DNA of 64,000 nucleotides from Pictodentalium vernedei (lineage: Eukaryota; Mollusca; Scaphopoda; Dentaliida; Dentaliidae). The stretch is taken from positions 182,846,083 through 182,910,082 of the forward strand of contig CM062297.1 in assembly GCA_031216915.1 (NCBI GenBank). The letters are read 5' to 3'. A program made the position numbers and the translations under genes. The notes under the pieces are model-generated. The model saw nothing but the letters and a program-made list of their open reading frames with translations, was not told where the DNA came from and did not search any database. This document shows, piece by piece, positions 1 to 8,980 of the stretch; positions within the stretch are counted from its first letter, which is position 1, and each line of letters opens with the position of its first letter.

Positions 1-2584
1 TGTGCATGAAATTTTCGGAATTTTGATTTTGCCCCTGGTGGTTCCAGTGGAACCACTTTAATCGTTAGAAAATCAGGTTTCATCGAAAGGCTCCTAGGGT
101 ATTCAATTCGAAAAGTTTAAACTATGCTAATGTGTTCAGGTAGCAACTCTAGGTGTGCATGAAGGTTTTGGAATTTTGATTTTTCCCCCGGTGGTTCCAG
201 TGGAACCACTTTTATCGTTAGAAAATCAGTTTTCAGTGAAAGGCTCCTAGGGTATTCAATTCGAAATGTTTAAACTATGCTAATGTGTTCAGGTAACTTC
301 ACTAGATGTGCATGAAGGTTTTGGAATTTTGATTTTGCCTCAGGTGGTTCCAGTGGAACCATTTTTATCGTTAGAAAATCAGTTTTCATCGAAAGGCTCC
401 TAGGGTATTCAATTCAAAACGTTTAAACTATGCTAATGTGTTCAGGTAACATCTCTAGATGTGTTGAAGGTTTCAGAATTTTGATTTTGCTCCCGGTGGT
501 TCCAGTGGAACCACTTTTATCATTAGAAAATCAGTTTTCATCGAAAGGCTCCTAGGGTATTCAATTCGAAATGCTTAAACTATGCTAATATGTTCAGGTA
601 ACATCTCTAGATGTGCATGAAGGTTTTGGAATTTTGATTTTGCCCCCGGTGGTTCCAGTGGAACCACTTCTATCGTTAGAAAATCAGTTTTCATTGAAAG
701 GCTCCTAGGGTATTTAATTTGAAATGCTTAAACTATGCTAATGTGTTCAGGTAGCAACTCTAGATGTGCATGAAGGTTTCGGAATTTTGATTTGGCCCCC
801 GGTGGTTCCAGTGGAACCACTTTTATCGTTAGAAAATCAGTTTTCTTCGAAAGGCTCTTAGGGTATTCAATTTGAAACATTTAAACTATGCTAATGTGTT
901 CAGATAACATCTCTAGATGTGCATGAAGGTTTCGGAATTTTGATTTTGCCCCCCGGTGGTTCCAGTGGAACCACTTTTATCGTTAGAAAATCAGTTTTCA
1001 TCGAAAGGCTCCTAGGGTATTTAATTCAAAACTTTAAAACTATGCTAAGGTGTTCAGGTAACATCTCTAGATGTGCATGAAGGTTTCAGAATTTTGATTT
1101 GGCCCCAGGTGGTTCCAGTGAAACCACTTTTATCGTTAGAAAATCAGTTTTCATCGAAAGTCTTCTAGGATATTTAATTTGAATCGTATAAACTATGCTA
1201 ATGTGTTCAGGTAACTTCTCTAGATGTGCATGAAGGTTTCGGAATTTTGATTTTGCCTCAGGTGGTTCCAGTGGAACCACTTTTATCGTTAGAAAATCAG
1301 TTTTCATCAAAAGGCACCTAGGGTATTTAATTCGAAATGTTTAAACTATGCTAATGTGTTCAGGTAACATCTCTAGATGTGTATGAAGGTTTCAGAATTT
1401 TGATTTTGCCCCCGGTGGTTCCAGTGGAACCATTTTTATCGTTAGAAAATCAGTTTTCATCGAAAGGCTCCTAGGGTATTCAATTCGAAACGCTTAAACT
1501 ATGCTAATGTGTTCAGGTAACATCTCTAGATGTGCATGAAGGTTTCAGAATTTTGATTTTGCGCCCAGGTGGTTCCAGTGGAACCACTTTTATCGTTAGA
1601 AAATCAGTTTTTATCGAAAGGCTCTTAGGATATTCAATTTGAAACGTTTAAACTATGCTAATGTGTTCAGATAACATCTCTAGATGTGCATGAAGGTTTC
1701 GGAATTTTGATTTTGCCCCCGGTGGTTCCAGTGGAACCACTTCTATCGTTAGAAAATCAGTTTTCATCGAAAGGCTCCTAGGGTATTTAATTTGAAACGC
1801 TTAAACTATGCTAATGTGTTCAGGTAGCAACTCTAGATGTGCATGAAGGTTTCGGAATTTTGATTTGGCCCCCGGTGGTTCCAGTGGAACCACTTTTATC
1901 GTTAGAAAATCAGTTTTCTTCGAAAGGCTCTTAGGGTATTCAATTTGAAACATTTAAACTATGCTAATGTGTTCAGATAACATCTCTAGATGTGCATGAA
2001 GGTTTCGGAATTTTGATTTTGCCTCCGGTGGTTCAAGTGGAACCACTTCTATCGTTAGAAAATCAGTTTTCATCAAAAGGCTCATAGGGTATTTAATTTG
2101 AAATGTTTAAACTATGCTAATGTGTTCAGATAACATCTCTAGATGTGCATGAAGGTTTCGGAATTTTGATTTTGCCCCCCGGTGGTTCCAGTGGAACCAC
2201 TTTTATCGTTAGAAAATCAGTTTTCATCGAAAGGCTCCTAGGGTATTTAATTCGAAACTTTAAAATTATGCTAAGGTGTTCAGGTAACATCTCTAGATGT
2301 GCATGAAGGTTTCGGAATTTTGATTTGGCCCCAGGTGGTTCCAGTGGAACCACTTTTATCATTAGAAAATCAGTTTTCATCGAAAGTCTTCTAGGATATT
2401 TAATTTGAATCGTATAAACTATGCTAATGTGTTCATGTAGCATCACTAGATGTGTATGAAGGTTTCGGAATTTTGATTTTGCCCCAGGTGGTTCCAGTGG
2501 AACCACTTTTATCGTTAGAAAATCAGTTTTCATCAAAAGGCTCCTTGGGTATTAATTCGAAACGTTAAGACTATGCTAGGGTGT
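1..2584. repeat. 153-bp satellite array with palindromic core
   Basis: About 17 head-to-tail copies of a ~153-bp unit; the array continues past the left edge and ends at 'gctagggtgttgctaagg'. Each unit carries the palindrome GTGGTTCCAGTGGAACCAC (9-bp arms, 1-bp centre), followed by 'gttagaaaatcagttttc' and 'aaaggctcctagggtatt'. Copies differ by scattered substitutions. Variant units recur with a spacing of 1073 bp (7 units), for example 'ttttcttcg' at 841 and 1914, and then 1226 bp (8 units), for example 'gctaagg' at 1044 and 2270. Because 153 is a multiple of 3, some copies give open minus-strand frames with a 51-residue period; these are not genes. Confidence 0.95.
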
Positions 2585-3436
2585 TGCTAAGGAAATGCGG
2601 GGATACACCATTGTGTGCTTTGCACACAAATAACTCGATCTAGTTTTTGTTTACTGTTGACTGGTTGAGTGCTAGATGTCCATATTTGGCTTCATTCTGA
2701 ATTAAGTGCAGGTACTGTGCATGTGCTTCACATTGTCATTAAAGTAAAATTATTTAATCTATGGATCTGCTTTTTTTAAAAGTTATGGAAAAGAGCCTAT
2801 AAGTATTTTCTCATGAATTGTAACAAGCCAGACATGTAATAGCATTTTTCACCCCTCCCCTCCTCTCCCCCTCCCCCCCCCCCCCCCACACACACACAAA
2901 AAAAAATAAAATAATTTTTTAGCACTCCACCAGTTAAAAAGTGTTAATACAGCCCCTTGAGTAAAACAAAGGAGTCTGTGTACAGATCGATGAGCCAAAT
3001 GACTTGGTAATCTCACAGTTCACTAGTCTTTGGGGTTCCTTGGAATATTCCTCATTACATTATCAACAAAATGTGCTTCAGTGACGCATTCCAAGACAGT
3101 ATCATCTCTCTATACAGTACTCACCCACATATGCATTTTCAACGTGACACTGTTGTGTTTAGTGGAAAAAAGTCAAGTTTCCTTCTCTGTTGAGAGTGAA
3201 GTGTTCAAAACAAGGAATGATTTAAAATTTACTTTTCTTGTTTAAACAATATTTATTCAATGAATATGTTATATATTATAGGATTGACAACCAAAAAAGT
3301 AACAGTATATATATTGAACATCAAAAATATAACATATATTAACAAAAAAAAACAATTGCTATGTAATGTGGGGATCTGACAGAAAGCTAGGAGCTTATGT
3401 TAGTCATCTTATTATGTTAGTCATTTAATTTTATAT
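2585..3436. other. Unassigned spacer with low-complexity tract
   Basis: No gene seen. A C-rich then CA-rich tract lies at about 2850-2910. The short stretch 'tttagcactccaccagttaa' (about 2917) matches the end of the family E MITEs. A ~60-bp segment, 'aagtttccttctctgttgag' onward (about 3172-3235), recurs at about 3833-3890, so part of this spacer is duplicated or is an unrecognised dispersed repeat. Confidence 0.5.
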
Positions 3437-3720
3437 CCCCCCAGAATTTTTTTTTTTTGGGGGGGGGGGGGGTGGGGGGGGGGGGGCATATCCATCCATC
3501 CATCCATCCACCCATCCACATCCATCCATCCATCCATCCATCCATCCATCCATCCATCCATCCATCCATCCATCCATCCATCCATCTGTTGGTTCAAAGC
3601 AATATCTCAACAGTGAGTGGATGGATTCCAATGAAATTTGGTATGAGGGATCTTTGTGACAAGCTTTTCCTGCTGATGTTATAAAAAAGTTACCAGCCTA
3701 TTTTTCACCAGAGTTACAGT
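3437..3720. repeat. Dispersed repeat with poly-G and (ATCC)n microsatellite
   Basis: Begins 'tatatcccccc', followed by a long T run, a G-rich run (about 3461-3486) and a (CCAT)n tetranucleotide array (about 3489-3585). It continues as 'caatatctcaacagtgagtg' and 'gaaatttggtatgagggatc'. The second part recurs at about 4555-4675 and in part at 3940-4020, so this is a dispersed repeat whose middle has expanded into a microsatellite. Open frames over it (repeated IHPS or GWMD residues) are artefacts of the tetranucleotide. Confidence 0.75.
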
Positions 3721-3726
3721 TCTTAC

Positions 3727-3825
3727 AGTACAGTGACCGGTCTTAATCCACGTGTTGGCAGTGATGTCCTCGCATGCATTTACCAAGTAATAAAAATCAT
3801 CATCAGCAAAATTTTAATCAGTGGG
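3727..3825 (+). mobile_element. Family B MITE, left-part copy (uninterrupted)
   Basis: Starts 'acagtgaccggtcttaatcc' and runs through 'gatgtcctcgcatgcattta' to 'aaaattttaatcag', then stops. It matches the left half of the fuller copies at 4027-4512, 5783-6006 and 23583-23822. It matters as a comparison: its continuous 'ggtcTTAAtccac' is the empty site of the insertion at 4050-4290. Confidence 0.7.
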
Positions 3826-4026
3826 AAAAAGTAAAGTTTCCTTCTCTGTTAAGAGTGAAGTGTACAAAACAAGGAATGATTTAAAATTTAGATTTTTATG
3901 CTCCCCAATTTTTTTTTTGTCCATCCATCCATCCAATTTGGTATGAGGGATTCTTGTGACAAGCTGTTCCTGCTCATGTTATAAGTTATCACTATGATTT
4001 TCACCAGGGTTACAGTTCTTTCAGTA

Positions 4027-4512
4027 CAGTGACTGTGGACCGGTCTTAACCCTTTACCCAACGCAGACGATATCAAAATTTATTATTTTAAATATCATTT
4101 TTTCAAATTTTTCAAAAAATTTCATCAAAACCATATCATGTAACCCCTCGTTGGAACGAGCTCGATGAGCTCGTTCTAACGAGGGGTCACATGATATGGT
4201 TTTGTTGAAATTGTTTGAAAAATAATATTTTTTCATCTGCTGAATTTGCATATTACGCGGGAGGATGCGGCCGATTCATTGGGTAAAGGGTTAATCCACA
4301 TGTGCCCTGTGATGTCCATGCATGCATTTACCAGGTAATAAAAAGCATCAACAGCAAAATTTTAATTAATGAAGTGCCAGGTTGTTCCCAGTTCTTCATT
4401 AATTAAATTTTTCATGATTATCCGTATAATTAGTGTTTGGAATCTAATATTATTGTGTCTGTGGAAATATTCCCCACCTGTGGAAAATGACCAGTCCACT
4501 GCAGCCATACTA
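4027..4512 (+). mobile_element. Family B MITE interrupted by a family A MITE
   Basis: The left piece is 'cagtgactgtggaccggtc' (4027-4045) and the right piece resumes at 4291 with 'ttaatccacatgtgccctgt'. It then shows the family hairpin around 'ttaattaatgaag..cttcattaattaa' and ends near 'gaccagtccactgcagccat'. The inverted ends resemble those of the TA-flanked copy at 5783-6006. The 241-bp insert at 4050-4290 splits the element at a TTAA. Confidence 0.75.
4050..4290. mobile_element. Family A MITE, TTAA-flanked, nested
   Basis: Ends are CCCTTTACCCAACG and its complement TTGGGTAAAGGG, with TTAA on both sides (4046-4049 and 4291-4294). The centre is a long hairpin: 'ccatatcatgtaacccctcg' ... 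'cgaggggtcacatgatatgg' around 'gaacgagctcgatgagctcg'. TTAA duplications and CCC-starting ends are the known signature of piggyBac-type transposons, so this is inferred to be a non-autonomous piggyBac-like element. It has no coding capacity. Confidence 0.85.
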
Positions 4513-4514
4513 CA

Positions 4515-5180
4515 TGTATACTTTGTTAATTTTTCATGTTTTTTTCCCCGTACACAGCAATATCTTACCAGTGTGGGGATGGATTTCATTGAAATTTGAT
4601 ATGAGGGATCCTTGTGACAAGCCGCTCCTGTACATGTTATAAAAAAGTTGCCCGCATATTTTTCACCAGAGTTACGGGTGTGTGGGGTGGGGGGGATATA
4701 TCAGAATCATCTTGTCCGTCCGTACATAGACATAATTTTGTCCGGAGATTTTCTCAGACAGTTATGGGCCAATCTGCTTGAAACTTGGTATGAATGTTCA
4801 CCACCATTTTATCCAGAGATTTTTTCAGACGTATATTGTCCAATCTGCTTGAAACATGGTATGAATGTTCAACACAATGGGAACCTGTGCACCTACAATT
4901 ATAGTTCTGGTCGAATTATTTTTGCCAGAATTATGCCCCTTTTCGATGTGAAATAGCAGCCACATTGGCCTGAATTTTGTCCAGAGATTTTCTCAGATGT
5001 TTATGGGTGGATTCCTTTGAAACTTGGTACGGATGTTCACGACCATGAGAACGTTGGCACCTGTGATTATAGTTTCAATTGGACTTTTGGTGCCAGAGTT
5101 ATGTCCCTTTTTGTTTTGAAATAATCATGGTGACAGGGGTATGGACAGGCCCATCTAGGACAGTCACACCTCTAGTTTTT
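4515..5180. repeat. Dispersed molluscan-type repeat with internal ~70-170-bp repeats
   Basis: Contains 'gtggggtgggggggatatat' followed by 'cttgtccgtccgtac', then three related segments that open 'tccggagattttctcag' (about 4739), 'tccagagattttttcag' (about 4809) and 'tccagagattttctcag' (about 4980), each followed by 'gaaac(t/a)tggtatgaatgttca'-like text. It ends near 'cacacctctagttttttt'. The layout resembles the 'ttatacccccgc..tatatagg..ctgtccgtc' repeat at 14664. No gene. Confidence 0.65.
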
Positions 5181-5565
5181 TTCACCTGAACATTATCGTC
5201 GCCTATGGGAAAATGTTCAGTACTCTGATACCTATTCTGTGTGTGAATATTTTGTTGCAGAACTGTAAAAGTTTAATGATTTCTAGGGACATCACTGCGC
5301 AGAAAGATTCTGTCATTACAACCTGTAGAGAAAGTTTATATGCCGTTTTTATAGTCTATAAATTTCTCTAGAGCATTTATTTTGTGATAACACCCTTGAT
5401 GATTCCAATTAAAATGTAATTATACCTGAGTGATAATTGTTACATTCACTCCATTAGTTTTTTGCATGTTATAACTTGTGATGGAATTTAGCTACAGCAA
5501 ATTCTGAAATTAGTTGTTGGGTGGGTTTAAAACCATATGAACCCAAATATTAGTATCAAACTTAA
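5181..5565. other. Spacer, no gene seen
   Basis: AT-rich sequence with no open frame, RNA gene or repeat that I can support. Confidence 0.5.
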
Positions 5566-6077
5566 CTGGCCGAGTGCTGGAAGCCACTGTCATGTTTCAA
5601 TTGAAAAGTGCAGAGATTACACTGTATGCATTTACCTGCTGTTTTCTCAGTTGGGGATGATAAAATGTCTATATGCAAATGTTTTGTTCCAATTTATTGG
5701 AGAGTGCCAAAAGGCACTCTCCAATAAATTTTAAAATGTTTATGAACGAAATCTTGCTAAAGTAAGGCTTTCCTTTGTAATACAGTATGGCCACCGTGAG
5801 CAGTATTTCCACGGACATAGTAATATTAGATTGCAAACACTAATTATAGGAATACTCATCAGCAATGTAATCAATGAAGCACCGGTTACAACCCAGTGCT
5901 GTGTTAATTAAAATTTTGCTGATGATGATTTTTATTACCTGGTAAACGCATGCAAGGACATCATTGCTCATGCATAGATTATGACCAGTCCATGGCGACT
6001 CTACTGTAGTGTGGTATGTTTGAATAAAAATACTCATGTTTCAAATCACCTTCGAAAATAACTCAACACTCTACCAG
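5566..6077 (+). mobile_element. Family E' MITE interrupted by a family B MITE
   Basis: Preceded by TTAA (5562-5565). It starts 'ctggccgagtgctggaagcc', contains the hairpin 'attggagagtgcc..ggcactctccaat' (about 5697-5727) and ends 'caacactctaccag' before a degenerate TTAA (ttat). The copy at 48914-49477 has matching outer parts. Its middle is occupied by the family B insert 5783-6006. Confidence 0.7.
5783..6006 (-). mobile_element. Family B MITE, TA-flanked, nested
   Basis: Inverted ends CAGTATGGCCACCGTG and, complemented, CAGTAGAGTCGCCATGG, flanked by TA on both sides (5781-5782, 6007-6008). Orientation is opposite to the copy at 4027. TA duplication and CAGT-type ends fit a Tc1/mariner-like non-autonomous element. 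It interrupts family E' (5566-6077). Confidence 0.75.
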
Positions 6078-6145
6078 TTATTGAACACTTCCAAACCTTT
6101 GCCCAAACAGGACTTGCAGCATAGTGGTGCAGTTTTACTAAGGCT

Positions 6146-6303
6146 TATGGTACGTTGATGGTGTGCCTGTCTTCAATCAATATTAACCCTGCTGTTGGCT
6201 GGTAAGGTGGTGAATTTGACAGTTACACTCTGTTGCCAGGTGGTTTTCTCTGTGCTTTATGCTTGCCTCCTCTACTTGTAAAACTATCCTAGACATGACC
6301 TTG
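6146..6303 (+). mobile_element. Old SINE fragment (3' body)
   Basis: Degenerate match to the 3' half of the SINE described at 15998-16374: 'gtacgttgatggtgtgcctg', 'aaccctgctgttgg', then 'gtaaaactatcctagacatg'. No head, no intact tail. Confidence 0.55.
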
Positions 6304-6309
6304 ATTGTT

Positions 6310-6500
6310 CACATTCACCCGCATAATATGCAAAATTAGCAGATGAAAAAATAATATTTTTCAAAAAAATTGGAACGAGCTCGATGAACACGTTCCATTG
6401 AGGGGGTCACATGATATGATTTTGGTGAAATGTTTTGAATAAATTGGAAAAATAATATTTAAATTAATAAATTTTGTTATTGTCTGCATTGGGTAAAGAG
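6310..6500. mobile_element. Family A MITE, left end decayed
   Basis: Recognised by 'cccgcataatatgcaaaatt', the central 'ggaacgagctcgatgaac', 'gtcacatgatatgattttgg' and the right end 'cattgggtaaagag' followed by TTAA (6501-6504). Part of the left half and one hairpin arm are lost. Confidence 0.7.
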
Positions 6501-6649
6501 TTAAAAAAAAAACGTGTAAATAAACAAAGCTTGCAGAAAATGTTTGAAATATTTCCTCCCAGATAACTCATATTGTTCATTTTTTCTTACAGAACAATAG
6601 CTCAGTGAAACAAGCTTGATAAGCTGACTTTCCAATAAAGTATCTTTTA

Positions 6650-6903
6650 CAGTAAGTGGAGAGTGTATTATCACTAAATCACCTGCAGAGTGGAGATTCC
6701 ACCCAAACAATAATTGCAAATTTGTTGCACAGCATAACAAGCACAAGCAAAGTTTCAGCCAGTGGACCTCCGGGTTAAACCCGGAGGTCCATTGGCTGAA
6801 ACATTGCTTGTGTTTTTAGTTGATATATCCAAAATTTGAAAGTTATAGTTTGGGTGATAACTCCACTCTGTGGATAATTTAGTTACAATCCACTCTCCAT
6901 GTA
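6650..6903. mobile_element. Hairpin MITE with TA-like flanks
   Basis: Imperfect inverted ends 'cagtaagtggagagtgtatt' and, complemented, 'catggagagtggattgtaac'. The centre is a strong hairpin: 'gtttcagccagtggacctcc' ... 'ggaggtccattggctgaaac' around 'gggttaaaccc' (about 6752-6809). A TA lies at each outer border. No other copy in the window. Confidence 0.65.
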
Positions 6904-7075
6904 TTGTACATACTGCACATCGATGGTTTACTTGCCTCCAACCAATGCAAACCCTGCTTGTGCAGAGTTAAGAGAGTCTTACAGTTGCTTGCCACTGCTT
7001 TGTGGTTCTCTTTGCTACCACGGCTTCCTCCACCTGTAGAACAGTCCAACACAAGGTTACACTGGATGTCCAAGA
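6904..7075 (+). mobile_element. SINE fragment (3' body)
   Basis: 'actgcacatcgatggttta', 'aaccctgcttgtgcagag', 'cttcctccacctgtagaac' match the SINE body in order, without head or tail. It abuts the MITE at 6650-6903. Confidence 0.6.
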
Positions 7076-7529
7076 TTAGTAATTGATAAAGGTGTACAGT
7101 TAATATTTGAATCTGCCCTTCATAGATAATGGGACCTCGAATTTGTATAATAAATTGGAGAATTGTCACTCATAACCCCTTTCCACTGAACAGCAACTTG
7201 TCCAACTAAGTGTTTTTCAGCCTTTTCTGCTAATTCTCTCAGTTATTATGAATATAACCCAAGAACACCCAATTGTCATGTAATACACCATTGTGAAGCT
7301 CATTCTTTCCTCTTTCTGTTGCCACCAGGTACTGCTGGATACGTTCCATGAATCAAATTTGAGGGGGTATAATGTAGATGATTGCTATCATTTTCAAAAA
7401 GCAAGTTGTGTATCTTGTTAATATTTATATACCATTATCGGACCACGTCAACATCTGTTCAAAAATGCTATCAGATATCATTTTTCTTTCGATTTCCCAG
7501 CTTGTGCCAAGTACCTGTGCACACTGATT
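7076..7529. other. Spacer, no gene seen
   Basis: No supported gene or repeat. Confidence 0.4.
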
Positions 7530-8188
7530 GTCAAAATAACAAAATTTCAGGAAGCAGAATTTTCCCATAAATCAACTTAGAATTTAACCAATTCACACCG
7601 GGGGCTCAATGGAAGACTGTTGGACCACCCGCATTGTGTTCTTGGGCAAGGCACTTTATCCCAGTTGCCTACATGGGGGCACGATGATGCCGTGTACTAA
7701 GGCATACAGCATGTCAGTGGTGCACATGTCTTCAGCCACTGTAACCCTGCTTGAGCGGAGCTTGAACAGAGTTAGAATGTTGAGGAGCTGACAGTTGCTC
7801 GTCGATGCCTGGTGGTTCTCTCCGGGTACTCCGGCTTCCTCCACCCGTAAAACTGTCACAGTTACAATTAGCCATTGTGCATAAGTATGTGACCTTAAAC
7901 ACCAATAAATAAATATAACCAATTCACACTGTTTCACAGAGTTCCATGAGCATTGTCAAACAGGATTGAATTGGTTAAATTACTACTTGCATTAAAAATA
8001 GCAAAGTTTCAAGCAGCAAAATTTTTCCATAATGCAACAAGAAATTTAACCAATTCAATCTTCATTTACACAACTCAGTTAGACTCTTTTAAACAGGTTT
8101 GAATTGGTTAAATTCCTTGTTGCATTATTAGAAAATATGTGCTTCTTGAAATATAGACATTTCTGTATCAGCTACTGTGCAGAGAGTT
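7530..8188. mobile_element. Two family C MITE copies, the first split by a SINE
   Basis: Family C marks: 'ttcccataa..caac', 'aatttaaccaattcac', 'gattgaattggttaaatt' and an end 'ctgtgcagagag' next to TTAA (8187-8190). The first copy (about 7530-7598 plus 7930-8000) is split by the SINE at 7599-7915. The second runs about 8000-8186. Compare the cleaner copies at 50402-50740 and 63417-63611, which have CCCTCTGCACACTGATG-type ends and TTAA flanks. Confidence 0.6.
7599..7915 (+). mobile_element. SINE with 14-bp target duplication and deleted head
   Basis: The duplication TAACCAATTCACAC is at 7585-7598 and 7916-7929. The insert starts 'cgggggctcaatgg', has 'gcattgtgttcttgggcaag', the body, then 'gtatgtgaccttaaacacc' and an (AATA)n tail. 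Compared with 15998-16374, most of the tRNA-like head is missing although the first bases are kept, so the head suffered an internal deletion. Retroposed into a family C MITE. Confidence 0.9.
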
Positions 8189-8219
8189 AAGCTGTTTTTA
8201 ATTTGACTGATAGTTTTTG

Positions 8220-8365
8220 TGTTTAGTGGTGTACACGGGGATTCCACTCAAATAAAAAGTCCTTGAGTTTTGACCCCTCCATGAGAAGTACTTGAATTTC
8301 TTTCTATCCATAAAAAGTATTTGATTTTTCACCACCTTCCTTGAAAAGTACTTGAATTCAGTTTA
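8220..8365. repeat. Short imperfect internal repeat
   Basis: Three imperfect ~45-bp repeats around 'aaaagtccttgagttttgac', 'gagaagtacttgaatttc' and 'gaaaagtacttgaattcag'. Possibly part of an unrecognised dispersed element. Confidence 0.4.
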
Positions 8366-8524
8366 CCTAAAACCTTGGAGACAAGAAGTTTCATGATAAC
8401 CTAATTTGGTCTGGTGTGTAGCTTCAAGACCATATAGCAGTTTATTTCATGCATTTCATCATTAATCTGATAATATGCTGTGATGTAATATACTTTTGGA
8501 AAGGACTCAGTGAGCCCTTTCCAG

Positions 8525-8805
8525 TGGTGCGGTGACATTGCGGTAACCAGTTCTCATCAGATCAATGAAGTGCCTGGTTAGTCCTTGGATGGGTGACCTG
8601 CTGAGGATCAATTCGGCCTCTTGCATTGTGTCCTTGGGCAAGGCACTTAACCCCGACTGTCCACATGGGCCACGATGACGCCGTGTACTAAGGCATACTG
8701 CACGTCGATGGAGCACATGTCTTCAACCAATCCAACCCTGCCTGTGCTGCAGTGTGGAGTTACGATGTCGGGGAGCTGGCAGCTGCTCGTCGTTGCTCGG
8801 TGGCA
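8525..8805 (+). mobile_element. SINE with 5S-rRNA-like head, 3'-truncated
   Basis: The head (about 8531-8607) contains 'accagttctcatcagatc' and then 'gcctggttagtccttgga' and 'tgggtgacc'. This follows the conserved 5S rRNA order: the internal promoter region 'GCCTGGTTAGTACTTGGATG' and GGGTGACC. About 15 bp before it are missing. From 8622 the body ('tgcattgtgtccttgggcaa', 'actgcacgtcgatgg', 'aaccctgcctgtgctgc', 'cgtcgttgctcggtgg') is the same as in the tRNA-headed SINEs here. The 3' tail is absent. SINE3-type elements are known to have 5S-derived heads. Confidence 0.8.
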
Positions 8806-8980
8806 TTGGCCTTGGCACCTTTATGCTTTAATGGGATGATATTTGACAAGATATTTTCTAAGCTCAAAATCAACCTTCACAAAGGAATTTGCATTGTTTT
8901 CTCTCTCCTTTTGTAAGACTTTATATTGATAAGGTTACAATTTAATTTTTTTTGTTTTAACCTGTCTTTCTTTATTTTTA

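Noticed and set aside
1086-2536. Minus-strand frames with repeated MKTDFLTIKVVPLEPPG
   Set aside because: Direct translation of the 153-bp satellite unit (51 codons); most units are interrupted by stops or frameshifts.
3431-3684. Frames with IHPS or GWMD repeats
   Set aside because: Translation of the (ATCC)n microsatellite and poly-G on both strands.
8531-8607. 5S rRNA gene
   Set aside because: The segment is partial, lacks ~15 bp and the 3' stem, and runs directly into a SINE body.
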